A stretch of DNA of 64,000 bases from Ascochyta rabiei (Eukaryota; Ascomycota; Dothideomycetes; Pleosporales; Didymellaceae). The notes under the pieces are model-generated. The model saw nothing but the letters and a program-made list of their open reading frames with translations, did not search any database and was not told the origin of the DNA. Position numbers and translations under genes: made by a program. The stretch covers positions 1,364,001 through 1,428,000 of the forward strand of contig NC_082416.1 in NCBI RefSeq assembly GCF_004011695.2, written 5' to 3'. Shown here in pieces: positions 1-9,258 of this stretch; the stretch's first letter is position 1, and each line of letters opens with the position of its first letter.

Positions 1-2323
1 GAAGTGCATGGAGGTGATCTTGCCCATGGTAGGCTCCTTCATGTGGATGTTCAGTGACTGAGACTGGTCAATGAAGGCACCACGGTCAGCGGCCATCTGA
101 ATGATGGTACGCTGCGAGATTTCCCAGACAGTCTTGTATAAGGTCTTGATCTCATCAGGGATGTTGGGGATGCGCTGGATAGAACCACCGTCGGCGATGA
201 TGCGGTTCTTCATGTTCTCGGTCCAAAGACCCATGTCGACAAGATCCTTGAGCAACCAGGGGTTGACAACCTGGAACTCACCAGCGAGCACACGACGAGA
301 GTAGATGTTTGATGTGTATGGCTCGAAGCACTCGTTGTTGCCGAGGATCTGGGAAGTGGAGGCAGTGGGCATAGGTGCAACGAGCAGAGAGTTGCGGACA
401 CCATGCTGTGCGATCTTCTCCTTCAGCGAAGCCCAATCCCAGAGGTCGGTAGGAGTGACACCCCACATGTCATACTGGAGCTGACCCTGAGAAATGGGCG
501 AGCCTTCGTACGTGGTGTAAGGGCCAAGCTCCTTGGCGATGTCGCAGGAAGAGGTCAAGGCAGCGTGGTAGATGGTCTCGAAGATCTGGGTGTTGAGCTT
601 CTTGGCCTCGGGAGACTCGAAAGGCAAACGAAGAGCAAGGAAAGCATCGGCAAGACCTTGTACACCCAGACCGATAGGCCTGTGACGGAAGTTGCTACGG
701 CGTGCCTCCTCGACAGGGTAGTGATTGACCTCAATGATCTTGTTGAGGTTGCGGGTACAGACCTGCACGACCTCGTGGAGCTTCTTGAAGTCGAACACAC
801 CCCGCTTGTAGTCAACAAACGATGGCAGAGCAACGGAAGCCAAGTTGCAAACGGCAACCTCATCTGGCGCTGTGTATTCGATGATCTCAGTGCACAGGTT
901 GGAGCTGCGAATGGTACCGAGGTTCTTCTGGTTGCTCTTCCTGTTGGCGGCATCCTTGTAAAGCATGAAGGGGTTGCCAGTCTCGGTCTGAGCCTCGAGG
1001 ATGGCATACCAGAGCTTTTGGGCACGGACGGTCTCGCGACCCTTATTCTCTCTCTCATACTTCTCGTACAGGGCAACGAACTCGTCGCCGTAGACGTCAG
1101 CAAGACCTGGGCACTCGTTGGGGCACATAAGCGTCCACTCGCCATTCTCCTGGACACGCTGCATGAAAAGATCGGGGATCCACAGGGCATAGAACAAGTC
1201 GCGAGCACGAACCTCCTCCTTGCCGTGGTTCTTCCTCAAGTCGAGGAAGCCGAAGACGTCAGCGTGCCATGGCTCGAGGTAGATGGCGAACGCACCAGGG
1301 CGCTTGTTGCCACCCTGGTCGACGTAGCGGGCGGTGTTGTTGTAGACACGAAGCATAGGGATGAGACCGTTCGATGTTCCATTGGTTCCTCCGATATAGG
1401 AGCCAGTGGCACGAATGCGGTGCACATTGAGACCAATACCGCCAGCAGTCTTGGAGATCAACGCACAAGTCTTCAATGTGTCGTAGATACCGTCAATGCT
1501 GTCTTCCTTCATGTCGATGAGGAAGCAAGATGACATTTGTGGGGATGGTGTGCCCGCGTTGAAGAGCGTCGGCGACGCGTGTGTGAAGTACTTTTGCGAC
1601 ATGTAGTCGTATGTCTCGATGGCCTTCTCAATGTCCTCCATGTGGATACCAACAGCGACGCGCATGAGCATGTGCTGTGGGCGTTCGGCAACTTTTCCGT
1701 TGATGCGGAGGAGATATGAGCGCTCCAGTGTCTTGAAGCCGAAGAACTGGTAGTTAAAGTCACGGTCGTAGACGATGGCGCTGTTGAGCTCATCGGCATG
1801 GTCCTGGATGATCTTGTAGACTCTGTCCGAGATCATGGGCTGGCTCTTGCCGTTCTTGGGATTGATATATGTGTAAAGGTCGTGGACGACGGCAGAGAAC
1901 TGCTTCTTTGTCTGCTTGTGGAGGTTGGAGACGGCGATACGCGCGGCAAGGATGGCGTAGTCGGGATGTGTGGTGGTCATGTATGCTGCTGTCTCGGCGG
2001 CCTATCGTTTATTAGTCCTGAGGAGGTGTCGACGCGTTCATAGTGACGTACCAAGTCGTCGAGCTGGACTGTGTTCACGCCCTGGTACACGCCGGAGATG
2101 ACCTTCATTGTGATGGCAGCAGGGTCGACATGGTCAGGATCAAGCCCGTAGCACAGCCTCGAGACGCGAGCTGTGATCTTGTCGAACTGCACGCGTTCTT
2201 TGCGTCCATCTGTTGCACGACTGTCAGCCACGACCACAGCGTGCGTGCAGCTAGACGCAGGGATCTCGAAAGCGGCCAAGACGAAAGGGACGACTTGTAC
2301 ATACCTCGCTTGAAGACAAACAT
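1..2323 (-). CDS. rnr1: Ribonucleoside-diphosphate reductase large subunit (3'-truncated by window edge)
   Basis: Class I ribonucleotide reductase large (R1) subunit; it reduces ribonucleoside diphosphates to deoxy forms for DNA synthesis in complex with the small subunit. Exons read 2323-2305, 2209-2052 and 2001 to beyond position 1, giving about 726 residues; fungal R1 is near 890, so the C-terminus lies outside the window. The N-terminus ([18 protein letters not shown]) is an ATP-cone allosteric domain. SCFLID near residue 218 and NLCTEI near residue 427 carry the cysteines matching yeast C218 and C428. [12 protein letters not shown] lies close to the window edge. Intron 1 has a GTATGT donor and intron 2 a GTACGT donor. 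The gene is transcribed divergently from the mitochondrial bL17 gene, and MluI-box-like sites in the shared promoter suggest G1/S control. Identity is certain; the first 19-nt exon is inferred from the splice signals and the conserved N-terminus. Confidence 0.96.
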
Positions 2324-2695
2324 GTTGAAGACGCGAAGATATTATGGGGTATATGGGTGTAGAGAGGGGAGAAGGTGTGTGAAGAGAGGGGATAGTGCGG
2401 TGGGGTTGGAGGAGGTTTTAAGTGTTTGGCACGGCAACGCGCTCGCGTCGATGGCACGTTCACGCGTCGTGTCTGCCGCAGATTTGTAACTAGCGCGTTG
2501 CATCGAGTTAAGTGCTTGCATCGGCCGCGGCCGGCGGAGATGATCTGATAAGATAGGATCGGCCAATTTGGCGCCGAAGTTCCGAACTTTTCTGGTGCAG
2601 CATCAATCATCGAAGACCTCCAAGGTGTATCGTGAGCCGCATCGAATCACCCTCGCTTCTCCCTTGTACCTTCACGGCGCCAATTATCTCTCACG
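2324..2695. promoter_or_regulatory. Bidirectional promoter between rnr1 and mitochondrial bL17
   Basis: This 372-bp gap separates two divergent start codons. It holds a perfect ACGCGT at 2462-2467, about 140 bp upstream of the reductase start. Related CGCG-containing cores lie near 2436-2450 and 2490-2496. In yeasts ACGCGT is the MluI cell-cycle box bound by MBF, and R1 genes are classical MBF targets. The sites are seen; MBF control in this organism is inferred. Confidence 0.55.
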
Positions 2696-3484
2696 ATGGC
2701 CGGTGGACACATGAAATACCGCGCCCTCAGTCGGTCGTCGTCGCATCGACAGGCCCTCTTACGCAACCTCGTCACATCGCTGTTCAAACACGAATCGATA
2801 GCAACAACATGGCACAAGGCAAAGGAGGCGCAGCGCTTGGCAGAGAAGCTGGTCACATTGGGCAAGAAGAACACAGAGGCCTCACGGCGGAGAGCGCACC
2901 AGATCTTCTATGTACGAGCATCCAGCGCCCCTGCGCCAACTCCATATTGATTGTTGCAGGAACCAAATGATATGGTCCCCAAGCTTTTCGGCCCCATAAG
3001 AGAGCGCTACGCCGGCCGACCTGGAGGCTACACACGCGTCCTCCGCATCGAACCCATGAAGGAAGATCAGGCTGAATCCGCGATTCTCGAACTCGTCGAT
3101 GGACCCAAAGACATGCGCTTCGCCATGACAGCGAAGACATTGGCGCGTCTGCCCCCCAATAAGCAACTCAACGATATGACAGCAAAGAATGTCAAGAGGG
3201 TCACACAATTTCGCGAGGATGGCATGAGCCAACTGCAAGAGATGGTTCAGCAGATGCGCATTGAGAAGGAGAATGGTATTGATGACCGGGTGCTGCCCGC
3301 GCCTAGGAGGGTGTACCCAGAGGAGAGTATGAGGAGGGACATGCACTACCCAGAGGAGGTCGAGGACTGGAAGCTCCCCAACCCTCTGCCTAAGAAGCAG
3401 ACCAAGAAGGAGGTGGAAGTTGTGGAACCAGAGGATGACTTTGTGGTTGCAGAGCGCAGTCTCGGGAAGGAGGTGAATGCCTAA
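2696..3484 (+). CDS. Mitochondrial large-subunit ribosomal protein bL17m
   Basis: Protein of the mitochondrial ribosome large subunit, bL17 family (yeast MrpL8 type). Exons 2696-2911 and 2960-3484 encode 245 residues. The N-terminal 90 residues hold the bL17 core: MKYRALSRSSSHRQALLRNLVTS is followed by EAQRLAEKLVTLGKK and, across the intron, RRRAHQIFYEPNDMVPKLF. The remaining about 120 residues are a mitochondrial extension rich in charged residues with an acidic end. The intron has a GTACGA donor and a TTGCAG acceptor; splicing at these sites restores the conserved core. No separate targeting sequence is obvious beyond the basic N-terminus. It shares its promoter with the divergent rnr1 gene. 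Confidence 0.93.
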
Positions 3485-4146
3485 GGCCGATGTGTTATAT
3501 CTGTATTATACCAATGTTCACATACCACGTGCGAGGCTTCGCGTTGCGTCGTACACTTCACCAACGAACGGTGAGAACTCACTCGCGTGGCGGTGTCAAT
3601 CACAATGCTGGCAGATGTTCGTAACGCCGCAAAGTAGCACCTGGCAAACAAGAAGTGTCATCATCAATCCGCAGAGTATGGGACGCAGTCGCGCCGACTC
3701 TATGATCCAGGTCGTAATGATGGTTAGCTGGATCACTTCGCTGGTGAACCTGGCTTTGGCGATATGTTCTGGCACAAGCAGCTGCGATCATGGATTACGC
3801 TAGCCAATGATGCTCACCTACACGGCAGTCACGTCCACTCTCACCGTACTTGTGGTACCAACTCGCTTTTACTCGAGAAGGGGTTCAGCAAATCATACTT
3901 CACACTCACACTCACACTCACTAGCTCCAGAAAAGTCACCGTACCACAAAGCTTCGAAAGCTCACCCTCGATCATCAACAACAACTACCTCTGCTGCTAC
4001 CTCTGCTGCTACCTCTGCTGCTACCTCTGCTGCTACCTCTGCGAACACCAATTCAGCCTTGTCTATCTCCACTAGCTTACAATGACGAAAAACAACAACA
4101 CACTAACTCGCGATATGCCCCGCATATCGTAGGTGATGGCCGTATC
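3485..4146. other. Intergenic region and probable 5' leader of the BTB gene
   Basis: No convincing gene is visible. The stretch holds short CACTCA repeats near 3900-3925 and the 12-bp tandem repeat listed separately. A 92-codon reading frame over 3807-4085 is Ser/Thr/Ala-rich only because it crosses the repeat, so it is treated as leader sequence. Confidence 0.5.
3985..4042. repeat. 12-bp tandem repeat (CTACCTCTGCTG), almost 5 copies
   Basis: The unit CTACCTCTGCTG is repeated perfectly about 4.8 times. It lies roughly 100 bp upstream of the BTB gene start. Confidence 0.9.
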
Positions 4147-4872
4147 ATGACTATTACATCAAAAGGCAAGGCTGACCCTGGCAGTGCACAGGCTGCTCGC
4201 TTCGCCACCGTCCTCGTTGGTTCGGATAAGAAATCTTTTGTCGTTCACCAAGACCTCCTGACATACCATTCGCGCTTCTTCAAGGCGGCTTTGACAGGCA
4301 ACTTCAAGGAGGCTGGAGACAAGACCGTCACCCTGAAAGAAGAAGACCCGCTAATCTTCGAATTCTTCGTACACTGGCTGTACCACAAAGGATTTCCTGC
4401 AAAGCATAACACTTCTGTCGAGCTGCTCAACGATTGGGAACGTGAGAACGACCATGGTGGTGCGAAAACGGGCAATTTGATCCACCTTTACATTCTTGGC
4501 GATCAGTACGGTGTACCAGAACTGGGGCTTCTCGCCTTGACCGAGCTTTTCCAGCACATGGAAGAGATGGAAACTGGCCTTCCCAACCGCTTGCAGATTA
4601 TCCACGCATTCAACAGTCTCCCCGATGGGTCTGCTCTCTTACTCTACCTAATCGATTCGCACTGTCATTATTCCGGAGGATATTTCTGGGACAATGAGAA
4701 CGTACACGACTTTCCTTCGGCTTTCCTTATCGGCATCTTAAAGCGGTACTCCCAGTATGCGCAAGGTGGTCGATCCTCCTCCGAAGAACTCAACTTGTGC
4801 GACTACCATGACCACAAAGAAGACAAGGAGGGGTCAAGCTGTCCATTTAAGGAGATCATAACACTACTCTAG
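4147..4872 (+). CDS. BTB/POZ domain protein
   Basis: Single-exon protein of 241 residues. A BTB/POZ fold covers roughly residues 20-130: ATVLVGSDKKSFVVHQDLL then YHSRFFKAALTGNFKEA, with LKEEDPLIFEFFVHWLY in the central helices. The remainder resembles the C-terminal part of the many stand-alone fungal BTB proteins. No kelch, MATH or zinc-finger domain is present. BTB domains dimerise and often act as cullin-3 substrate adaptors; the partner of this protein is unknown. The ATG chosen is the first in frame after the repeat-containing leader. Family assignment is firm, function is not. Confidence 0.85.
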   Translation: MTITSKGKADPGSAQAARFATVLVGSDKKSFVVHQDLLTYHSRFFKAALTGNFKEAGDKTVTLKEEDPLIFEFFVHWLYHKGFPAKHNTSVELLNDWERENDHGGAKTGNLIHLYILGDQYGVPELGLLALTELFQHMEEMETGLPNRLQIIHAFNSLPDGSALLLYLIDSHCHYSGGYFWDNENVHDFPSAFLIGILKRYSQYAQGGRSSSEELNLCDYHDHKEDKEGSSCPFKEIITLL

Positions 4873-5423
4873 TTGGGATTGAGGTTTGGCCAAGGTTGAG
4901 GACGGACGTAGGACGATTTCATTCCACATATCCCGAGTATACCTAGTCGTCCACTCAGAACACAAACTACAAGCTCGATCATTGCCCAACATCTATATAT
5001 GCCATTGTAACTGAAGATCCACACCCTCCATGCAGGTCGAAGGAAACAGCAAAAAGCCCCATCCATCTGCTGTCTAATGTCAAGCCCAAGAATATAACCT
5101 ACTACTTCTTGACATGCTAGCTCGTCACGATGCTCATAAATCACTTTGTCTAGCGCCCAACCGAATTCACCGATGAAGCCACTGTAAAAGAATTGACGGG
5201 TTCTAAGGCTTGTGTCGGAGGGTACATCTTTCCTATGCAACAAACACAATAATTTTCATCGGTCCTCTGGCTCGATTGCAGAGTGGCAGATAAGGCGCTG
5301 CGTGTGTGGAAGGGCAATTTCGAAGCCGACAGAATCGAAAGTAGCTTCTAAAGGTTCGATTATCGTACCTCCATCTGCATGTCTGCGTTTCGGCGATTTG
5401 ATATTTGTTATTGATCGCCAGTC
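4873..5423. other. Intergenic region, no gene recognised
   Basis: This is the gap between two converging genes (BTB on plus, deacetylase on minus). A minus-strand open frame at 4869-5249 has no ATG near its start and no recognisable family, so it is not called as a gene. Confidence 0.5.
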
Positions 5424-6239
5424 TCAGCTCGCTCTACTCCTGCTATCCGTTCTCGCTGCAGCTTCAAGCAATCCTGTTACCGTCGTGACTGTGTACCCTC
5501 TTCTCTTCAGCTCAGGCAGCACTTTGCGCAACATCGGTATCGTCCACCCTCTCCTATCGTGACAGATGATGATTCCACCAGGCCGCGCCATGCTCAAGAT
5601 GTGCCTTGCGTTTACCCCCGGGTACGGAATTTGCGGGTCATGAGGGTAGATACTCCCCAAGACCATCTGGTACCCTAGCTCTTTGACCTGAGCGCGCATC
5701 CTCGTACTGAAAAACCCAGACCCAGGGCGGAAGTATTTGGGCGGCCGCGGCAGCTCAAGGTTTGCATAGGTGCCGTTGATCGAGCTCTCGACTTCTCCCA
5801 TCTCAGCTTCCAGCTGCGTCGGCGAAAGGGATCGACTCGGTTCATCATGCATTGCGTGGTTGCCGAGTTCCATACCGCTCTTCGCCATCTGTGCCAGAAT
5901 CCCTTCCCTTCCCTTGACTTGCCCGCCAATAACGAAGAACGTCGCTTTTGCATCGTTCTCCTTCAACAGCTCCAGGATCCCCCTTGTGAATTCTGATGGC
6001 GCATCATCGATAGTCAAGGCGATCACTTTCTCGGAAGTAGGCACGTGCCACAACACATCCGGCCAGCGGCGCTGGAAATACCGTATCAAAGTGTTTGGCG
6101 GTTTGTAGATGCAGTAGAAGGGAAATATGAACGTGGAGATTGTTGCTATCAGGATAAACATTGCGAAGACACGGGAGCGGCGAGCGCGCCGTTGTAGCCT
6201 GGAGGGGAGGCGGAAGAGCCGGCACACTGGGCGGTACAT
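5424..6239 (-). CDS. Membrane-anchored polysaccharide deacetylase (NodB/CE4 family)
   Basis: Protein of 271 residues, single exon. A basic N-terminus is followed by one hydrophobic segment at about residues 26-45, which predicts a type II signal anchor with the catalytic domain outside the cytosol or in the secretory lumen. The NodB domain fills residues 70-265. Motif 1 reads TIDDAP (Asp78, Asp79), motif 2 is around NHAMHD (His128, His131), motif 3 is YFRPGSGFFS, and the late histidine motif is GGIIICHDRRGW. Family members remove acetyl groups from chitin-like or peptidoglycan-like glycans using a divalent metal. The His-x-x-His spacing in motif 2 is tighter than in classical chitin deacetylases, so the substrate may differ. 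No chitin-binding domain is present. Confidence 0.88.
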   Translation of the reverse strand: MYRPVCRLFRLPSRLQRRARRSRVFAMFILIATISTFIFPFYCIYKPPNTLIRYFQRRWPDVLWHVPTSEKVIALTIDDAPSEFTRGILELLKENDAKATFFVIGGQVKGREGILAQMAKSGMELGNHAMHDEPSRSLSPTQLEAEMGEVESSINGTYANLELPRPPKYFRPGSGFFSTRMRAQVKELGYQMVLGSIYPHDPQIPYPGVNARHILSMARPGGIIICHDRRGWTIPMLRKVLPELKRRGYTVTTVTGLLEAAARTDSRSRAS

Positions 6240-7399
6240 GAGGTGCCGCGGGTCAGAGATTGAGACCGGATGATCATGTTACAATCGTGGAGAATAACAT
6301 CAAGGATCTGGATGTTGCTGTCTTGCTTGATTGCGCAACGTGAGCGACGCTGATCAAAGGGGTTAGGGGTGCAGGGATCATCAGCCAAACGCGTCGACTA
6401 GCGTGAGCGGAGGCCCGCGAATTATTTCTGCAGCGAGACTGCATCATTCCTGTCTCTCACCACTGCAACGGCAGCTACGTGCTCAGGCAGCGCACGCTTC
6501 GTTCATCATGATCTGGACGGAGCGGGCGACGGGGAAGTCTCACCAGCTCCGCGTCTGTCCATTGGTGGAGCTGCTGGTCGCTGCTTGCACTCTTTTTGAA
6601 AGTGCACCTAGGAAAAAGAGTGTCATCACGAATGCATACACATACACAGGAACGAATTTGTCACGCTTGTTCGAAAAGTCCACCTTCGCTACAAGCCCTC
6701 TAAGAATATTCCAAGAACGATACCGTGAGCGTTTAATTGACCTGACTGCCTGCATTGTGGCTACTCGGGTCTCATTGCGCTCGTACATACCTTTTATCTA
6801 TCATGCGTGCTTTTGATGATCCGAAAGGAAATACAATCTCGAAGAGATGCTACCTTCCATTGGTAGTGACTGAGATTAAGCTTCAGGTTTTGAGGAGCTT
6901 GCAGACTCACGTTCAGAATGGACTTCTCCTACAATAATCTCAAGCAGGGGGGTTGGAGGCTTAAGACTCGAAGAAGCATATGCAGCACGACTTGCTTTCT
7001 AGTTCTGTTCGCACAGAGTAGTCCCTTCCTTCAGCTTCGTGGTGTTCAATTATTTTCTAAACGCTTTCATCCTTGAAGTTGCCTTTCTGTTTAACATGTT
7101 CTTGACATGTACCTCCTTAAACAACGTTGCTTGGATGCAACTGGACGGAGTCGCTGAAATGACGCTAAATGCCAGCCCCTATTATCTCTACCAGTATACA
7201 GCATGCGTTGGCTGATTAGTCAGTTCATGATCGTTCCAGGAGCCTGCTCTTGAGGCAGACACTCTCGACGTCTGGACGAAATAGCGGTGATGACGGAGTT
7301 TTGGGTCTGTACACAGCTGCCTTTTTTTCGCATAGATTGATCACTATGCGACCACGTAAGCGCGGAATTAAAGTTGGGATGTGTGGGTAAAGCTTTGTT
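6240..7399. other. Gene-poor region
   Basis: No open frame shows a recognisable family or coding pattern in this stretch. It is the upstream side of the deacetylase and leads into the transposon at 7400. A plus-strand open frame at 6403-6816 looks random. Confidence 0.45.
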
Positions 7400-7734
7400 T
7401 GAGGATACACTTGAGCTGACCAACGCTAAAGCTGACCTGACCACCGACTCACCGACTTGGTCCAAGCAACATGCAAGAACACCAAAATTAAAATCTTTGC
7501 AGCTGCTGCACTCTACAACAATAAAATGTAATAGATTTTAGATAAGTTAACCCTAACCCAAAAATAACCCTAACCTTAAGCTAACTCTAACCCTAAGTTT
7601 TTGTTATAAATATAATCCTAACATATTTATATTATCTTCTAAATAGGTTTAGAAGATGATGCCTAGCGTTGGTCAGGTGGAGCTGCCAAGGCAAGGTTGA
7701 GCTCTTAGCGTTGGTCAGCTCAAGCGTGTCCTGA
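7400..7734. mobile_element. hAT-like miniature inverted-repeat element (MITE), 335 bp
   Basis: Two 30-bp terminal inverted repeats (7400-7429 and 7705-7734) match at 27 of 30 positions; the inner 20 bases, read as TTGAGCTGACCAACGCTAA and its complement, are identical. The element is flanked by a perfect 8-bp direct repeat GCTTTGTT at 7392-7399 and 7735-7742, the target-duplication length of hAT transposons. There is no coding capacity. The core is AT-rich and contains CCCTAA-type telomere-like motifs. A further copy of the inner terminal motif (TAGCGTTGGTCAG) lies at 7664-7676. Two of the three mismatches between the ends are transitions, as repeat-induced point mutation would produce. Superfamily assignment rests on the 8-bp duplication and is inferred. 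Confidence 0.85.
7547..7596. repeat. Interstitial telomere-like (CCCTAA)n tract inside the MITE
   Basis: Degenerate copies of TAACCC/CCCTAA occur at least five times within about 50 bp, with spacers such as AAAAA and TTAAG. The tract is internal to the element, not at a chromosome end, since genes continue on both sides. Confidence 0.75.
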
Positions 7735-7876
7735 GCTTTGTTATGCAACTTAATTGTAGCCTGCCGGACATAGGTCGCGGACATGCCGGTTCGGTCGCTC
7801 GAAGCACCGAGTCCGATCTGATAATCTCTTTTCCGACCGCGGTCCTCAATCAGATAAGAGGCGGCACACGCGGCAT

Positions 7877-9166
7877 ATGTGTGTCTCAAGTCCCATGTAC
7901 AAAAGAGTCGCCTTTGCCCTCATCACCCTCGCACTTTCTATTCTTATTCATTACACCGATTTCTCCATGCTCAGAGCCATGATGCCCAAGTCTACACCAA
8001 AGAACGTCGTCGTTGTAGGCGGTTCGTACGTCGGACTCTCCCTCGCCGAATCACTTGCCAAAACATCACAAGACCGTTTCCGCGTCTTGCTTGTAGAGAA
8101 AAACAGTCACTTCCAGCATCTCTTTGCCTTTCCGCGGTATGCGCTTACAACGAAAGTCGACACACACAAAGCCTTTATTCCCTACCAGAAGAGCCGACTC
8201 GGCCAAGAAGGCCTGATAATCCAGGCAAAAGCGCTGCAGCTGACAAAGGAGGAGATCATTCTGGATCGAGAGGTAGAACTAGATGGACAGAAGACGAACA
8301 GATTTCCTTATGCGGCGCTGGCAATCACCACAGGGACGAAATTAAGCCCGCCGAGTACATTGCCTGGGAGCGAGAAGCTGGACGGAACGACGTACCTGCG
8401 CAAACACGCCGCGCAAGTCGAGGCCAGCAAGAAGATTGTCATCATCGGCGGCGGAGCAGTCGGCGTCCAGATGGCCACAGATATCAAGCAGCTCTACCCA
8501 GAGAAGAGCGTCACACTAGTGCACTCACGAGCGAACGTGATGAACAAATTCCACCCCGGGTTGCACGCCATTGTGCAGCAGCGATTCGACGAGCTAGGCG
8601 TACAAACCGTGCTTGGAAAGCGAGTGAAGCTGCCAGAAGCGGGATACCCAACCAACGGCACAACATTCGACGTCGAGCTCGTCGACGGTACAAGGATATC
8701 CGCCGACTTCGCCATCATATCGACAGGCCAGACGCCACAGTCGGAGATGCTGCGCTCCCTGGCGCCCGAGGCCGTCGACGAGCAGTCTTTCATCAGAGTA
8801 AAGGACACGCTGCAGATCCAGCATGACTCGTATCCCAACATCTTTGCACTCGGCGATGTTGCCGCGACGAAAGCGCACAAAGCCGCGAGACCAGCGCTCA
8901 AGCAGGCGGAAGTCGTTGCGGAGAATATCCAACACTTGCTGTCTGACAGCAGTGAAGAGCTGAAAAAGTACCGAGTCACAGATCCAGCGGCGATTCATTT
9001 GACGCTGGGTATTGAGAAGAGCGTCATCTTCAGAAACCCAACGCAAGACGGGAGTGAGGGCAGCGAGGAGCCGGTCATCATGCACAAGGATGATGGGAAG
9101 TTCGATATGGGTATTGATGGAGTTTGGGCGAGGATGGGCGCGGACATCAGTCAAGCGATGTTGTGA
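7877..9166 (+). CDS. FAD/NAD(P)H oxidoreductase, AIFM2/FSP1-like
   Basis: Single-exon protein of 429 residues in the pyridine nucleotide-disulphide oxidoreductase fold. A hydrophobic segment at about residues 11-29 suggests membrane attachment. The FAD-binding Rossmann motif VVVVGGSYVGLSLAESL is followed by a second dinucleotide motif KKIVIIGGGAVGVQMATDI for NAD(P)H and a late FAD motif NIFALGDVA. This domain order and length match fungal AIF-like proteins related to animal AIFM2/FSP1 (AMID), which reduce quinones and lack the long mitochondrial C-terminus of AIF. The ATG at 7877 is the first in frame; ATGs at codons 7 or 31 are alternatives, the latter losing the hydrophobic segment. The gene converges on MLH3 with a gap of only 92 bp. 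The exact substrate is unknown. Confidence 0.88.
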   Translation: MCVSSPMYKRVAFALITLALSILIHYTDFSMLRAMMPKSTPKNVVVVGGSYVGLSLAESLAKTSQDRFRVLLVEKNSHFQHLFAFPRYALTTKVDTHKAFIPYQKSRLGQEGLIIQAKALQLTKEEIILDREVELDGQKTNRFPYAALAITTGTKLSPPSTLPGSEKLDGTTYLRKHAAQVEASKKIVIIGGGAVGVQMATDIKQLYPEKSVTLVHSRANVMNKFHPGLHAIVQQRFDELGVQTVLGKRVKLPEAGYPTNGTTFDVELVDGTRISADFAIISTGQTPQSEMLRSLAPEAVDEQSFIRVKDTLQIQHDSYPNIFALGDVAATKAHKAARPALKQAEVVAENIQHLLSDSSEELKKYRVTDPAAIHLTLGIEKSVIFRNPTQDGSEGSEEPVIMHKDDGKFDMGIDGVWARMGADISQAML

Positions 9167-9258
9167 AAAGATGCTATGACATGAGCAGAGTAGGGCGATG
9201 ATATCCAATTGTTGTTGCATAGGCCGTAACCATGTTTGTAAATATATTCTTTGACCGC

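Noticed and set aside
403..1533. 376-codon plus-strand open frame
   Set aside because: It is antisense to the conserved catalytic part of the ribonucleotide reductase gene and has no domain of its own.
3807..4085. 92-codon Ser/Thr/Ala-rich protein upstream of the BTB gene
   Set aside because: Its composition comes from the 12-bp repeat; it is better explained as 5' leader.
4869..5249. 126-codon minus-strand frame between the BTB and deacetylase genes
   Set aside because: It has no ATG near its start and no recognisable family or splice context.
7547..7596. True telomere or chromosome end
   Set aside because: The tract is short and degenerate, and ordinary genes continue on both sides; it lies inside a transposon.
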